Numbered from the stretch's first letter, positions 41,117 to 51,014 are shown. The stretch is DNA of 64,000 bases from Colwellia sp. C2M11 (GCF_018860915.1 NZ_JAHKQD010000052.1:124001-188000); one strand, 5' to 3'. Program-made: numbers and translations. Notes: generated by a model from the sequence alone, not told the origin.

Positions 41117-43163
41117 TTTGTGTCACCTTGTTATTTTTGTACTGACCCCATATAAGACTTCGAGTAAGTATGTTTTCATCATTTAAAGTCAACTCACCTG
41201 TTTGACCAAAATGACGAATATAAGGCGCTTTTTTCATAAGTGGGAGTTTATTTAAAAGTTGATAACTGTCAAATCCCATAGCAAATATTCTTGATAAGCT
41301 ATCTGAACGTTTAGGCCATAAACTATCGCTAAGTTCGCTTAATGACTTATTTTGCTCTTTTGATGCTAGCAACCAAGGTATTTGGGTAAAAGTAAGGCCA
41401 TGTAAATCATTAGTACTACTTGCATTGTATTTATCATTAAAATTACTATGACTTCTAGAACTAGCATATACAGGGATGACTTTAGCGAATGGACTGATAT
41501 TTACATCGATATAAGGTTTAATTAAGCGAGTTTGAGCAGCACTACCAATAAGATAAATCATATCAATATCACGACGATTTCTTGTTTCTGATTTTATATT
41601 GTTTTTTAGGCTGCTACTTAATTGTTTTATGCGATCTTGGCTAGCATTAATATCTAGATTTTCTTTCAAACTTGCCTGCATTTGTTTACCTTGAGTGAAA
41701 TAAACTATTTCTACCGATTTTCCTGTAGAGGCTTGCCATTGTAGTCTAAAAGCGTGAGCTATACGTTTTGATACTCTATCGTTATGACTTAATATCATTG
41801 GGTTATGATAATCTTGCTGGCTGAGTGTGGCAGCAGCTTGAACCGCTTCATCTTCTGGGCGCATAGATAAGGCAACTTGAATTTCAGAAAGTTGATGTTC
41901 AAAGGGCAAGTTCAATAATAATGTTGGCACTTGAAGAGCTAAATTTTGCATGCTTGATGCTAAAAATAGTTCAACATTTGGTTTTAATAAGGGACCAATG
42001 ACTTGATTAATATTAAGTTCAGAAAATTGTGCTGCTAAGTTTTCCCAGTCAAGTTGGTTAGTGTCAATAAAGTAAATATTACTTTTTTCATGGCTGTTCA
42101 AGTGATTTTCAGCGTTGTTTTGATTATCACTTTCATAAGCGGCTAATATTCCCTGTTGGGCGGCTAGGCCTGCTTTTTGTTGGCTGCCACTTAGTGGTAA
42201 CAAGATAGCTATGTTGTTAATTTTATTTCGATTTTCAGAGATATCTTCAATGTTGTTTTCGACAATACGCTCAGGGCTATGGATCGCGGAATTGGTTGCT
42301 TTTAATTGCTCTATTATGTTGATGCCAGGGTGTTCAGGGTTTTGTTGCTGCCATAAACTTAAATAACGTGAAAACTGTTCGGGATTAGCACCGAACTGAT
42401 GGCTATAATTGAGTAATCTTGCCCAGCCTTTAATTAATGGTGGCTTATTGTTAATAAGTTGTTTTAATTGCCACTGTGGTAATACTTCAAGGTTATGCCA
42501 AATAGCTTGAATATCATCATTTGTAGGGGTAGCGTTTAAAGTGAAAGCACTCAATTGCGCAGTAAGTGCTGATACATTGTATCCTTTTTTCGCTAATACT
42601 TGACCCAATACTTGGTAATATTCAAAAGATGGTTGTAGTGATGGAATTGTGCTCTCATTAGTAGTGTAGGTCACCAATTCATTAGCTAGTTCTAATTGTT
42701 GTAGAGCTTGCGGTAAATAATTTAATGCGAATAAACTACGAGCTTTTATTACTAATAATGTGTAAGTTTTTTGATAGTCTTCCTGATAAAACGCTGTAAT
42801 TTCATTTGCTAACAAAAGTGCTTTAGCATAATTCTGTTGTTGAAGAAAAAGCTCACTTGCTTCAATTAATAATTTATTAACGACTGCTTGTTGTGCAAGT
42901 AATGACTCTTCATCACGAGGCAATTTAGCATTTAATGATTGTGCCGCAGCGAGTTTTTCTTCCGCTGTTGCAGTTGTTTTGACTTCCTTAAGCGTCGCTT
43001 GAGAAACTGGCGTACTTTCTTTTTGGGTTGTAGGTTTCGAGCTACAAGCCGAAATAAATAAGGCTATCAATATCAATAGTATAAAAGATACATTGGCGTG
43101 CTTTTGTTTAAATAAATTAAACACTAGAAAATTAGTTTGACTCAAGTGGAAAAATCCATGCAT
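41103..43163 (-). CDS. lpoA: Penicillin-binding protein activator LpoA
   Basis: LpoA is an outer-membrane lipoprotein that reaches through the periplasm to activate PBP1A. The 686-residue protein has a long n-region, a hydrophobic stretch and a lipobox ending SAC (about residue 40). The N-terminal half is helical and TPR-like, and the C-terminal half is a periplasmic-binding-protein fold (IAILLPLSGSQQKAGLAAQQGILAAY; GFDSYQLL near the end). Its place, divergent from rsmI and followed by yraN, matches E. coli yraM. Confidence 0.93.
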   Translation of the reverse strand: MHGFFHLSQTNFLVFNLFKQKHANVSFILLILIALFISACSSKPTTQKESTPVSQATLKEVKTTATAEEKLAAAQSLNAKLPRDEESLLAQQAVVNKLLIEASELFLQQQNYAKALLLANEITAFYQEDYQKTYTLLVIKARSLFALNYLPQALQQLELANELVTYTTNESTIPSLQPSFEYYQVLGQVLAKKGYNVSALTAQLSAFTLNATPTNDDIQAIWHNLEVLPQWQLKQLINNKPPLIKGWARLLNYSHQFGANPEQFSRYLSLWQQQNPEHPGINIIEQLKATNSAIHSPERIVENNIEDISENRNKINNIAILLPLSGSQQKAGLAAQQGILAAYESDNQNNAENHLNSHEKSNIYFIDTNQLDWENLAAQFSELNINQVIGPLLKPNVELFLASSMQNLALQVPTLLLNLPFEHQLSEIQVALSMRPEDEAVQAAATLSQQDYHNPMILSHNDRVSKRIAHAFRLQWQASTGKSVEIVYFTQGKQMQASLKENLDINASQDRIKQLSSSLKNNIKSETRNRRDIDMIYLIGSAAQTRLIKPYIDVNISPFAKVIPVYASSRSHSNFNDKYNASSTNDLHGLTFTQIPWLLASKEQNKSLSELSDSLWPKRSDSLSRIFAMGFDSYQLLNKLPLMKKAPYIRHFGQTGELTLNDENILTRSLIWGQYKNNKVTQIGME

Positions 43164-43258
43164 TTTTAACTCTGTGTAGGGTTATAATAAACGCCATTGC
43201 AGTGAGTCTCAACTAAATCCTGCACCTTAATAAGTATCAATGAAAGAAGTAAGTTGAA

Positions 43259-44110
43259 ATGAGTGAAAACATAATAAATCCCGGTACTTTGTATATAGTG
43301 GCTACGCCTATTGGAAACTTAGGTGATATCAGTTCAAGAGCGTTATCGGTATTAACTCAAGTTGATATTATTGCCTGTGAAGATACTCGCCATACACAAA
43401 GACTATTGTCTGCGCATGCAATTAAGAATAAAACATTATCAATGCATGATCATAACGAACGCCAACGACAAGATTATATTGCGCAACTATTGCAAGAAGG
43501 AAAAAGTATTGCTTTAGTCTCTGATGCGGGAACGCCGTTAATTAGTGATCCTGGCTTTCATTTAGTTCGACATTGTCGTAGCTTAAATTTACCTGTATCG
43601 CCTATTCCTGGTGCTTGTGCTGCTATTGCTGCGTTAAGTGTTGCTGGGCTACCGACAGATCGATTTTCGTTTGAAGGTTTTTTACCTTCAAAGTCTGGTG
43701 CAAGACAAAGTACGTTATTAGCATTAATTAATGAGCCGAGAACGATGGTTTTTTATGATGCTCCTAGACGAGCTATTGACACAGTAAAAGACATAGTGGC
43801 TACATTAGGTGGCGAACGTTATGTGGTTATTGCTCGCGAATTAACAAAAACTTTTGAAACTATCCATTCAGATACCGCTGAAAATTTTCTTGCTTGGCTC
43901 GAACAAGATGCTAATCAACTTAAAGGTGAAATGGTGTTAATTATTGAAGGTTATAAAGCTGATCCAGATGAAATCTCTGCAGAAGTCATTAAAACCTTAA
44001 AGTTATTGTTAGTTGAAATGAAACCGAAAAAAGCCTGTGCTATTGTTGCTGAAATTTATGGTGTAAAAAAGAATGCACTTTATGATATTGCACTAAGTTT
44101 AAAAGTATAG
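43259..44110 (+). CDS. rsmI: 16S rRNA (cytidine1402-2'-O)-methyltransferase RsmI
   Basis: RsmI 2'-O-methylates C1402 of 16S rRNA, the same nucleotide that RsmH methylates on N4. Both genes are in this window. The 283 residues open with GTLYIVATPIGNLGDISSRAL and include EDTRHTQRLL, LVSDAGTPLISDPG and FYDAPRRAIDTV. It is divergent from lpoA and directly upstream of rnpB. Confidence 0.96.
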   Translation: MSENIINPGTLYIVATPIGNLGDISSRALSVLTQVDIIACEDTRHTQRLLSAHAIKNKTLSMHDHNERQRQDYIAQLLQEGKSIALVSDAGTPLISDPGFHLVRHCRSLNLPVSPIPGACAAIAALSVAGLPTDRFSFEGFLPSKSGARQSTLLALINEPRTMVFYDAPRRAIDTVKDIVATLGGERYVVIARELTKTFETIHSDTAENFLAWLEQDANQLKGEMVLIIEGYKADPDEISAEVIKTLKLLLVEMKPKKACAIVAEIYGVKKNALYDIALSLKV

Positions 44111-44227
44111 AGCTATAAAGCATTACATCGCTATATTGAGTGTTCATTATTATATTTCTTTATCGTTATAAGTGCGTTTAGAGAAACAGATCCTTGCTCA
44201 TTAGAATACTAACAGGTAAAATGCGCT

Positions 44228-44638
44228 CGAGTTGACTAGACAATCGCTGCTTACTGAATTTATTTAGTGGGGGGAGGAAAGTCCGGGCTCCGATGAGCAG
44301 GGTGCCAGGTAACGCCTGGGCGGCGCAAGCCGACGACAAGTGCAGCAGAGAGAAGACCGCCGATGGCTATCTTAATTTATTAATATAGAACAGGTAAGGC
44401 TGAAAGGGTGCGGTAAGAGCGCACCGGATTGCTGGTAACAGTAATTGCAGGGTAAACTCCACCTGGAGCAAGACCAAATAGGGTTTCATGATTATTAAAA
44501 CGCAAGTTTTGGTAATATAAGCGTGGCTCGCGTGGAAACCGGGTAGGTTGCTTGAGCCTTAGAGTGATTTAAGGCCTAGACGAATGATTGTCACTTCCTA
44601 TGGAAGATACAAAACCCGGCTTATGTGTCATCTCACAA
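44228..44638 (+). ncRNA. rnpB: RNase P RNA (class A)
   Basis: This is the catalytic RNA of RNase P, which matures tRNA 5' ends. Universally conserved blocks are visible in order: GAGGAAAGTCCGGGCTCC (44274-44291), AGACCGCCGATGGC, GGTAAGGCTGAAAGGGTGCGG, GCAGGGTAAACTCCACC, CCGGGTAGGTTGCTTGAG, TAGACGAATGATTGTC and AAAACCCGGCTTAT. The P1 helix can form between GAGTTGAC (44229-44236) and GTCATCTC (44627-44634) with one mismatch, which sets the approximate ends. A possible -10 element TAGAAT lies at 44202-44207, with no clear -35. Confidence 0.97.
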
Positions 44639-44646
44639 ATTTTAGT

Positions 44647-44685
44647 AACCGTTTGAATTATTTTAAATAGCTCAAACGGTTTTCT
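44647..44685 (+). terminator. Terminator after rnpB
   Basis: AACCGTTTGA (44647-44656) pairs perfectly with TCAAACGGTT (44672-44681), and the downstream arm ends in a short T-run. It follows the RNase P RNA 3' end by a few nucleotides. Confidence 0.75.
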
Positions 44686-44864
44686 AAAACTCTTCTTTAT
44701 ATTTTACTTCGAATAAGTATTCACTCGCTCGTTTTCAACTATTGAAACTTAAATATACTGTTATATGAATGCAAATAATCTATTGGTTGTTATTATCAGA
44801 CAATTATTTATTAGGTTGCAAATTGGTTGTCTGATAAAAACATTAAAGTTGAACTGATAATATT

Positions 44865-44883
44865 CCCTCTATTAAGTCGAGGG
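44865..44883 (-). terminator. Weak hairpin after fdsD
   Basis: CCCTC (44865-44869) pairs with GAGGG (44879-44883), 7 nt past the fdsD stop on the minus strand. The downstream sequence is AT-rich but not a pure T-run. A second inverted repeat with 11-bp arms (TTATCAGACAA 44793-44803 / TTGTCTGATAA 44827-44837) lies further on and may help. Confidence 0.4.
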
Positions 44884-44889
44884 ATAACG

Positions 44890-45108
44890 TTATAGTTGAG
44901 CTAATGCTAGTTTTATGGTGGGAGATAGCTGTGAACCATCATTAGCAGCATACTTGAGTATGTTTTCTTTCATGGAACGTGCCCAAAACCTTTTTACATG
45001 ATTAGCTACGACTTTTGCCGTTTCTTCATCTGTTTTTTTATAATTATTATTATTAGCAATTTGATTGAGCATACTAACTAAGTTTTCAATTTGAGAACTA
45101 CTCATCAC
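44890..45108 (-). CDS. fdsD: Formate dehydrogenase subunit delta (FdsD-like)
   Basis: The 72-residue protein matches the small FdsD family: NLVSMLNQIANN at the start, VANHVKRFWARSMKENILKY in the middle (the RFW...M pattern is diagnostic), and a C terminus ending LSPTIKLALAQL. FdsD is needed for assembly or activity of soluble NAD-dependent formate dehydrogenases, although its exact role is unsettled. It is the last gene of the fds operon, 19 bp after fdhD. Two adjacent ATGs (45108 and 45105) are possible starts. Confidence 0.85.
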   Translation of the reverse strand: MMSSSQIENLVSMLNQIANNNNYKKTDEETAKVVANHVKRFWARSMKENILKYAANDGSQLSPTIKLALAQL

Positions 45109-45127
45109 TATATCTTCCTATTTTTAA

Positions 45128-45946
45128 CTATTTATCGAATGTGGTATAAAAAGTATGTCTACCTGGTCGAGCAAAGCCAATCAAGTTAAGATTGGCTTGG
45201 TTTGCTAAGGTTATAGCTAGCCCTGTTGGTGCCGAAACTGCGACCAAGGTAGCTATATTGACACTTGTCACTTTTTGTACCATTTCATAACTTGCTCTGC
45301 TTGAAATCACAACAAAGCCACTTTGGGTATTGATTTTACGTAGTGCTAAACTACCAATTAACTTGTCTAAAGCATTATGTCGACCCACATCTTCACATAA
45401 TAAAGTTATTTTCCCCGCTGCGTCACACCAGGCTGCACCATGAACTGCGCCAGTTAGCGCTTGTAGTTTTTGATGTTCACTTAATTGTGACAGGGCATAC
45501 TGAATGACTTGGGAAGAAGGTAACGGTTGTGGCGTTACACTCTTAATCGGCCGAATAGCTGTTTCCAGTGATTCACTCCCACATAAACCACAGCCTGTTC
45601 GGCCGGTAAGATTACGTCGGTGTGATTTCAAAGACATCATACGTTCAGAACTAATTTCAATACGTACTTCTATCCCTTTTTCACTGGTTACAAGCTCAAT
45701 ATCATACATTTCTGTTACGTTATTGATAATGCCTTCAGATAAGCTAAAACCTAAAGAAAATTCATGTAAATTAGCAGGCGAGGCCATCATAACCGCGTGA
45801 GAAATTCCATTGTAAACCATTGCAATAGGGACTTCTTCGGCGATACAGTCAAGATTTACTTGCTCTTGCCCACTACCTTGTTTCCAATAAGTTACCGGTA
45901 GTGTTAAATAGCTCGCTTGTAATTTTGGTTCATCTTCCAGTGTCAC
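45128..45946 (-). CDS. fdhD: Formate dehydrogenase accessory sulfurtransferase FdhD
   Basis: FdhD transfers sulfur, taken from a cysteine desulfurase, to the bis-MGD molybdenum cofactor, and formate dehydrogenases need it for activity. The 272 residues include the functional CxxC in GRTGCGLCGSE, VHGAAWCDAAG and EDVGRHNALDKLIG. It lies 2 bp after fdsA, so enzyme and sulfurtransferase are made together. Confidence 0.95.
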   Translation of the reverse strand: MTLEDEPKLQASYLTLPVTYWKQGSGQEQVNLDCIAEEVPIAMVYNGISHAVMMASPANLHEFSLGFSLSEGIINNVTEMYDIELVTSEKGIEVRIEISSERMMSLKSHRRNLTGRTGCGLCGSESLETAIRPIKSVTPQPLPSSQVIQYALSQLSEHQKLQALTGAVHGAAWCDAAGKITLLCEDVGRHNALDKLIGSLALRKINTQSGFVVISSRASYEMVQKVTSVNIATLVAVSAPTGLAITLANQANLNLIGFARPGRHTFYTTFDK

Positions 45947-45948
45947 AC

Positions 45949-48852
45949 TTAACTTCCTATGCTAGCTTTTTGTTTTTTAGGTGAACGTTTAAAGTGCTCT
46001 TTTTGTTGAGCACTAAACTTTTTATAACGCGTCTGCCAATCTGATGGAGAGGTGACTTTTTCAACCTGTACAGGGGTAACTTTATATTCAGGACAATTTG
46101 TTGCCCAATCTGAACTGTCGGTGGTAATAACGTTAGCTCCACTTATCGGGTGATGGAAAGTAGTAAATACCACACCACTTTGCATACGTTCACTAACTTT
46201 AGCTCTTAAGACAGTATCGCCAGCCCGACTCGTAATACCTAACCAGTCACCGTCATTAATGCCTCTTTCTTCGGCATCATTAGGGTGTATTTCAAGTAGG
46301 TCTTCTTTGTGCCAAGTTTGATTGTCGGTACGTCGTGTTTGTGCTCCTACATTATATTGACTGAGTATTCGCCCAGTAGTGAGTAATAGTGGGAATCTTT
46401 TATTAGCACGGTCTTCACTGGCAAGGTATGGCGTGATCGCAAAACGCCCTTTACCAATTGGAAAGTTGTCCACATGCATGATGGGTGAGCCATCAGGAAA
46501 CTCGTCGTTACAAGGCCATTGAATACTACCTTGCTTGTCCAGTTTTTCGTAACTAACCTTACTGAACGTTGGTACTAATGATGCAATTTCATCCATTATT
46601 TCAGATGGATGTTGATAATTCATCGGATAGCCTAATGCATTAGATAACTTTTGGGTAACTTCCCAGTCGGCAAATTCAGCCAATGGCTTCATTACTTTAC
46701 GCACTCGATTGATACGTCGTTCTGCATTGGTAAAAGTACCATCTTTTTCTAAAAATGAAGAGCCAGGTAAAAATACATGAGCGTATAATGCTGTTTCATT
46801 TAGAAAAATATCTTGAACAATTAAGCATTCTAACGATGCTAGTGCGGCTTGTACATGCTGGGTATTAGGGTCTGATTGTAAAATATCTTCACCTTGTACA
46901 TACATGGCCTTGAACGTTCCTTCGATAGCTGCATCAAACATATTTGGAATACGGAACCCTGGTTCGTTGTCTAGGGTTACTCCCCAATTTTTCTCAAATT
47001 TTGCACGTAATACATCATCACTAACATGCTGATAACCTGGTAACTCTTGTGGGAATGAGCCCATATCACATGAACCCTGAACATTATTTTGACCACGTAA
47101 AGGGTTAATACCCACGCCTTCTCGGCCAATATTGCCGGTAGCTAATGCTAAGTTGGCAATACCCATTACCATGGTTGAACCTTGGCTATGCTCGGTAACG
47201 CCTAAACCATAATAGATAGCACCATTTTTTGCTTTAGCAAACGCACGAGCAGCAATACGAATTTGTTCAGCACTTACGGTGGTAATACTTTCCATTGCTT
47301 CAGGAGAATTGATCTCATCAAGAATAAATTCACGCCACTCGTTGTATTCATCGGTACGTTGTTCAATGAAGTTTTTGTCCTCTAAACCTTCGCTAAGTAT
47401 TACGTGTGCTATGGCATTGATCATGGCAACGTTTGTGCCTGGTTTTAATGGTAAGTGATGATTAGCACTTATGTGAGCGGTATTTAGTAAGTCAATACTT
47501 CTTGGATCTATTACAATTAACTCAGCCCCTTGGCGTAAACGTTTACGTAGTTGTGAAGCAAATACTGGATGGGCGTCAGTTGGATTTGCGCCAATAACCA
47601 TGACCACATCAGACTTCATCACTGAGTCAAAGGTTTGTGTTCCTGCTGCTTCACCAATAGTAGCTTTTAGTCCATAACCGGTAGGCGAATGACATACACG
47701 TGCGCAGGTGTCGGTATTATTATTACCAAAAGCAGCGCGAATAAGCTTTTGTACTAAATAGGTTTCTTCATTAGTACAGCGTGATGAGGTAATACCGCCA
47801 ACACTTTCTCGGCCATATTTAGTTTGAATGTTTTTAATTTTGTTAGCTGAAAACGCTAATGCTTCGTCCCAGCTAACAACTTTCCAAGGTTGATCAATGC
47901 TGTCACGGATCATAGGTTCGGTGACGCGATCTTTATGGGTAGCATAACCAAAAGCAAAACGACCTTTTACACAAGAGTGGCCTTGATTAGCTTTACCGCC
48001 TTTGTAGGGCACCATTCGTATCACTTCTTCGCCTTTCATTTCAGCTTTAAATGAACAACCAACACCACAATATGCACATGTTGTAATAACGCTATGTTCT
48101 GGCTGGCCTTTTTCAATAACTGACTTTTCTGTGAGTGTGGCAGTAGGGCAAGCTTGTACACAGGCACCACAAGAGACACAATCAGAAGATAAGAAGTCGT
48201 TTTCGCTAGTACCAGCACTCACTTTTGAAGCAAAACCTCGACCTTCAATAGTTAAGGCAAAGGTACCTTGGACTTCTTCACAGGCTCTAACGCAACGAGA
48301 ACAGGTAATACATTTACTCGGTTCGAAAGTGAAATAAGGGTTCGACTCATCAATTTTAGCGTCAAGATGATTATCACCATCAAAGCCATAACGTACTTCA
48401 CGTAAGCCAACGGCTCCGGCCATATCTTGTAATTCACAATCTCCATTACTTGAGCAGGTTAAGCAATCAAGTGGGTGATCCGAGATGTATAGCTCCATAA
48501 TATTACGGCGCAGTTTTGCAATGTCATTATTTTCAGTAGACACTACCATGCCTTCTTTTACTGGTGTCGTACAAGATGTTGGGTAGCCTCGCATACCTTT
48601 AATTTGTACAGCACATAAACGACATGAACCGAATGCTTCAATGTTATCTGTAGCACACAGTTTAGGAATATTAATATCAGCCATTGCAGCAGCACGCATA
48701 ACGGAGGTACCTGCAGGAACTGTTATTGTTACTCCATCAATTTCGATAGACACTTTTTGTGTTGAAGTGCTGGCAGGAGTGCCATAATCCTTATTAAAAT
48801 CGATTGGCTTATTAGAGGTTGTGTTTGTTGCCGGATCAAAATAATTAATCAT
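45949..48852 (-). CDS. fdsA: NAD-dependent formate dehydrogenase, catalytic alpha subunit
   Basis: FdsA oxidises formate to CO2 at a bis-MGD molybdenum (or tungsten) centre. The 967-residue protein has a NuoG-like N terminus with a 2Fe-2S site (CRLCAVQIKG), a His/Cys cluster (HPLDCLTCSSNGDC), two 4Fe-4S ferredoxin motifs (CITCSRCVRAC, CVSCGACVQAC), then the molybdopterin oxidoreductase domain with a further 4Fe-4S site (CAYCGVGC). The metal ligand is a cysteine, C387 in RVCHSPT, where E. coli FdhF has selenocysteine. Domain order matches Rhodobacter and Cupriavidus FdsA. It overlaps fdsB by 8 nt. Confidence 0.96.
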   Translation of the reverse strand: MINYFDPATNTTSNKPIDFNKDYGTPASTSTQKVSIEIDGVTITVPAGTSVMRAAAMADINIPKLCATDNIEAFGSCRLCAVQIKGMRGYPTSCTTPVKEGMVVSTENNDIAKLRRNIMELYISDHPLDCLTCSSNGDCELQDMAGAVGLREVRYGFDGDNHLDAKIDESNPYFTFEPSKCITCSRCVRACEEVQGTFALTIEGRGFASKVSAGTSENDFLSSDCVSCGACVQACPTATLTEKSVIEKGQPEHSVITTCAYCGVGCSFKAEMKGEEVIRMVPYKGGKANQGHSCVKGRFAFGYATHKDRVTEPMIRDSIDQPWKVVSWDEALAFSANKIKNIQTKYGRESVGGITSSRCTNEETYLVQKLIRAAFGNNNTDTCARVCHSPTGYGLKATIGEAAGTQTFDSVMKSDVVMVIGANPTDAHPVFASQLRKRLRQGAELIVIDPRSIDLLNTAHISANHHLPLKPGTNVAMINAIAHVILSEGLEDKNFIEQRTDEYNEWREFILDEINSPEAMESITTVSAEQIRIAARAFAKAKNGAIYYGLGVTEHSQGSTMVMGIANLALATGNIGREGVGINPLRGQNNVQGSCDMGSFPQELPGYQHVSDDVLRAKFEKNWGVTLDNEPGFRIPNMFDAAIEGTFKAMYVQGEDILQSDPNTQHVQAALASLECLIVQDIFLNETALYAHVFLPGSSFLEKDGTFTNAERRINRVRKVMKPLAEFADWEVTQKLSNALGYPMNYQHPSEIMDEIASLVPTFSKVSYEKLDKQGSIQWPCNDEFPDGSPIMHVDNFPIGKGRFAITPYLASEDRANKRFPLLLTTGRILSQYNVGAQTRRTDNQTWHKEDLLEIHPNDAEERGINDGDWLGITSRAGDTVLRAKVSERMQSGVVFTTFHHPISGANVITTDSSDWATNCPEYKVTPVQVEKVTSPSDWQTRYKKFSAQQKEHFKRSPKKQKASIGS

Positions 48853-50410
48853 GATTGTTTACCTGTGTCGTTAAATAGAAATCTTGAGGGAAATCAGTGA
48901 AAGCACTACGTACTGGTATTGGGGTCATACTGCCCATTGCACATAAAGATCCATCAACCATGGTGTCGCAAAGGTCGTTAAGTAAAGCCATATTCTCAGC
49001 GCGGCGCTCATCGTTTTTTATACGATCAATGACTTCTACACCACGGGTTGAACCAATTCTACAAGGGGTACATTTGCCACAAGATTCAACAACACAAAAC
49101 TCCATTGAAAAACGGGCTTGCTCTAGCATATCAACGCTGTCATCAAAGACGACAATGCCACCATGACCTAACACGGCAGAAGCTTTAGAAAAGGCTTCAT
49201 AATCAAGTGGGATATCTAATTTATTCGTTGGTAAATAGGCACCTAATGGTCCACCGACTTGAACCGCTTTTATTGGACGTTCGCTGGCGGTACCACCAGA
49301 AAATTCATCAATAAGATCTTTTAAACTTGAGCCAAACGGTAATTCAATTAAGCCTCCTTGCTTAACATTACCCGCTAGCTGAAAAGGTAAAGTACCTCGT
49401 GAGCGATTAGTGCCATACTGTTGATATGAATGACTACCTTCACTCATAATAAAAGGAACAGCAGCTAACGACAGTACATTATTTACAATAGTTGGCTTAC
49501 CAAACAGCCCTTCTAAAGCTGGTAATGGTGGCTTGAAGCGCACTAGGCCTCTTTTACCTTCTATGGATTCTAAAAGAGCGGTTTCTTCCCCGCAAATATA
49601 GGCTTCAGCGCCTAATCTTACTTCTAAATTAAAGGTTTTACCGCTATTACAAATGTTATTACCTAAATAACCTGCTTCATAGGCAATTTCAATTGCTTGT
49701 TGTAATATTTCATCAGCAATAAGGTATTCGGAACGTAAATAAATATATCCTTGATCCGCACCAACAGCCAATCCAGCGATAATCATTCCTTCAATTAGCA
49801 TAAAGGGATCACACTCCATTACTAATTTATCGGCAAAGGTACCAGAATCTCCTTCATCTGCATTACAAACGATATATTTTTGCTCGGCAGTTGCATCTCT
49901 TACCGTTTGCCATTTGATACCGGTAGGAAAAGCAGCGCCACCTCGGCCACGAAGACCTGAATCTACAATCGTTGTCACAATTTCTTGTGTAGATAGCTCA
50001 AGTGATTTTTGCAAACCTTTGAAGCCATCTAAAGCGAGGTAATCCGCTAGAGAAATTGGGTCAATAATACCTGTGCGAGCAAATGTTATGCGTGTTTGCT
50101 TTTTGAGATAAGGAATATTTTCTGTTAAACCCAGTGCCAGTGAATGCGCAGGTTGTTTTTCATGGAGGATATTATTAGTGATGTCTTCGATAATACTTGC
50201 AACATCTGCTGATTCTACTGGGCCATATGCCATTCGCCCTTGTGGTGTTTCAACTTCAATCATCGGCTCTAACCAATATAACCCACGGGAGCCATTTCTT
50301 ATTATGCTGATGTCAATATTGTGTTGAGATGAATAATCGGTAAATGCTTGAGCAACATCATGTGCCCCTAATGAAATTGCGGTACTTTCTCGTGGAATAA
50401 AAATTTTCAT
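48845..50410 (-). CDS. fdsB: NAD-dependent formate dehydrogenase, beta subunit (NuoF-like)
   Basis: FdsB is the flavoprotein subunit that passes electrons to NAD+. The 521 residues comprise an N-terminal thioredoxin-like ferredoxin domain, then a NuoF-type FMN/NADH domain (SGLRGRGGAAFPTGIKW; AYICGEETALLESIEG; VNNVLSLAAVP) and a C-terminal 4Fe-4S site (ESCGKCTPCRIGSTRG). It lies 8 bp after fdsG and overlaps fdsA. Confidence 0.95.
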   Translation of the reverse strand: MKIFIPRESTAISLGAHDVAQAFTDYSSQHNIDISIIRNGSRGLYWLEPMIEVETPQGRMAYGPVESADVASIIEDITNNILHEKQPAHSLALGLTENIPYLKKQTRITFARTGIIDPISLADYLALDGFKGLQKSLELSTQEIVTTIVDSGLRGRGGAAFPTGIKWQTVRDATAEQKYIVCNADEGDSGTFADKLVMECDPFMLIEGMIIAGLAVGADQGYIYLRSEYLIADEILQQAIEIAYEAGYLGNNICNSGKTFNLEVRLGAEAYICGEETALLESIEGKRGLVRFKPPLPALEGLFGKPTIVNNVLSLAAVPFIMSEGSHSYQQYGTNRSRGTLPFQLAGNVKQGGLIELPFGSSLKDLIDEFSGGTASERPIKAVQVGGPLGAYLPTNKLDIPLDYEAFSKASAVLGHGGIVVFDDSVDMLEQARFSMEFCVVESCGKCTPCRIGSTRGVEVIDRIKNDERRAENMALLNDLCDTMVDGSLCAMGSMTPIPVRSAFTDFPQDFYLTTQVNNHD

Positions 50411-50418
50411 CGTCTATC

Positions 50419-50901
50419 TCACTTAGATTTGCTGTTTAAATTAGCAATGATCTGTTCAAATTTTTCATTAGAAATGCGACCATGAAGATCATCATTAACT
50501 CGAATGTTAGGTCCTGTTGCGCAGTTACCTAGACAATAAACGCTATCCAAACTGAATTTTTTATCATTTGTCATTTCGTGGTAGTCAATATTTAAAAGAT
50601 CTTTGGCGTGTTCTTCAAGCTGCCTACTCCCTCGAGATTGACAAGCTTCTGCTCGGCAAATCTGAATCTGATAGTCACTTGGAGGGGCTATACGAAATTG
50701 ATGATAAAAACTAATGACACCATGAATCTCTGCTGGTGTTTGTTTCAACTTTGTCGCTATTCTCTCTATAGCCTGAGGTGCTATATAGCCTACTTCTTTT
50801 TGAATAGCATGTAATATAGGCAGCAAAGAGCCTTTTTTATTTTTTAAAGAATCAATGATGTTTTCCACACTGGACAATGGGGAAGATAATTCGATTTGCA
50901 T
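50419..50901 (-). CDS. fdsG: NAD-dependent formate dehydrogenase, gamma subunit (NuoE-like)
   Basis: FdsG carries a 2Fe-2S cluster and corresponds to NuoE of complex I. The 160 residues have a helical N terminus (LLPILHAIQKEVGYI...) and a thioredoxin-fold domain with ligands in ICRAEACQSRG and CLGNCATGPNI. It is the first gene of the operon. AGGAG lies 6 nt before the ATG on the minus strand. Upstream are two copies of the palindrome shared with the transporter gene. Confidence 0.94.
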   Translation of the reverse strand: MQIELSSPLSSVENIIDSLKNKKGSLLPILHAIQKEVGYIAPQAIERIATKLKQTPAEIHGVISFYHQFRIAPPSDYQIQICRAEACQSRGSRQLEEHAKDLLNIDYHEMTNDKKFSLDSVYCLGNCATGPNIRVNDDLHGRISNEKFEQIIANLNSKSK

Positions 50902-50934
50902 ACAAACTCCTGGATGGTTGTGACAAAATACATA

Positions 50935-50952
50935 TATGAACTAAGCTGCATA
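50935..50952. promoter_or_regulatory. Formate-module operator copy 1 (one mismatch)
   Basis: TATGAA-CTAAGC-TGCATA matches the palindrome TATGAA-N6-TTCATA at 11 of 12 arm positions. It lies 34-51 bp before the fdsG start and may overlap the core promoter. Copy 2 lies exactly 80 bp away. Recognition by the adjacent regulator is inferred. Confidence 0.6.
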
Positions 50953-51014
50953 TTTGTTATTGTCTATAGTTCTTTTTATACGCTGACTATATCACCATTG
51001 GTTTGCTATAAGAA

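Noticed and set aside
44793-44837. 11-bp inverted repeat TTATCAGACAA/TTGTCTGATAA as an operator or attachment site
   Set aside because: A 23-nt loop, no T-run and no flanking genes of a mobile element. It is kept only as a possible auxiliary terminator for fdsD.
47692-47694. Selenocysteine codon in the formate dehydrogenase
   Set aside because: The catalytic codon reads TGT (Cys), not TGA, so no SECIS element is needed.
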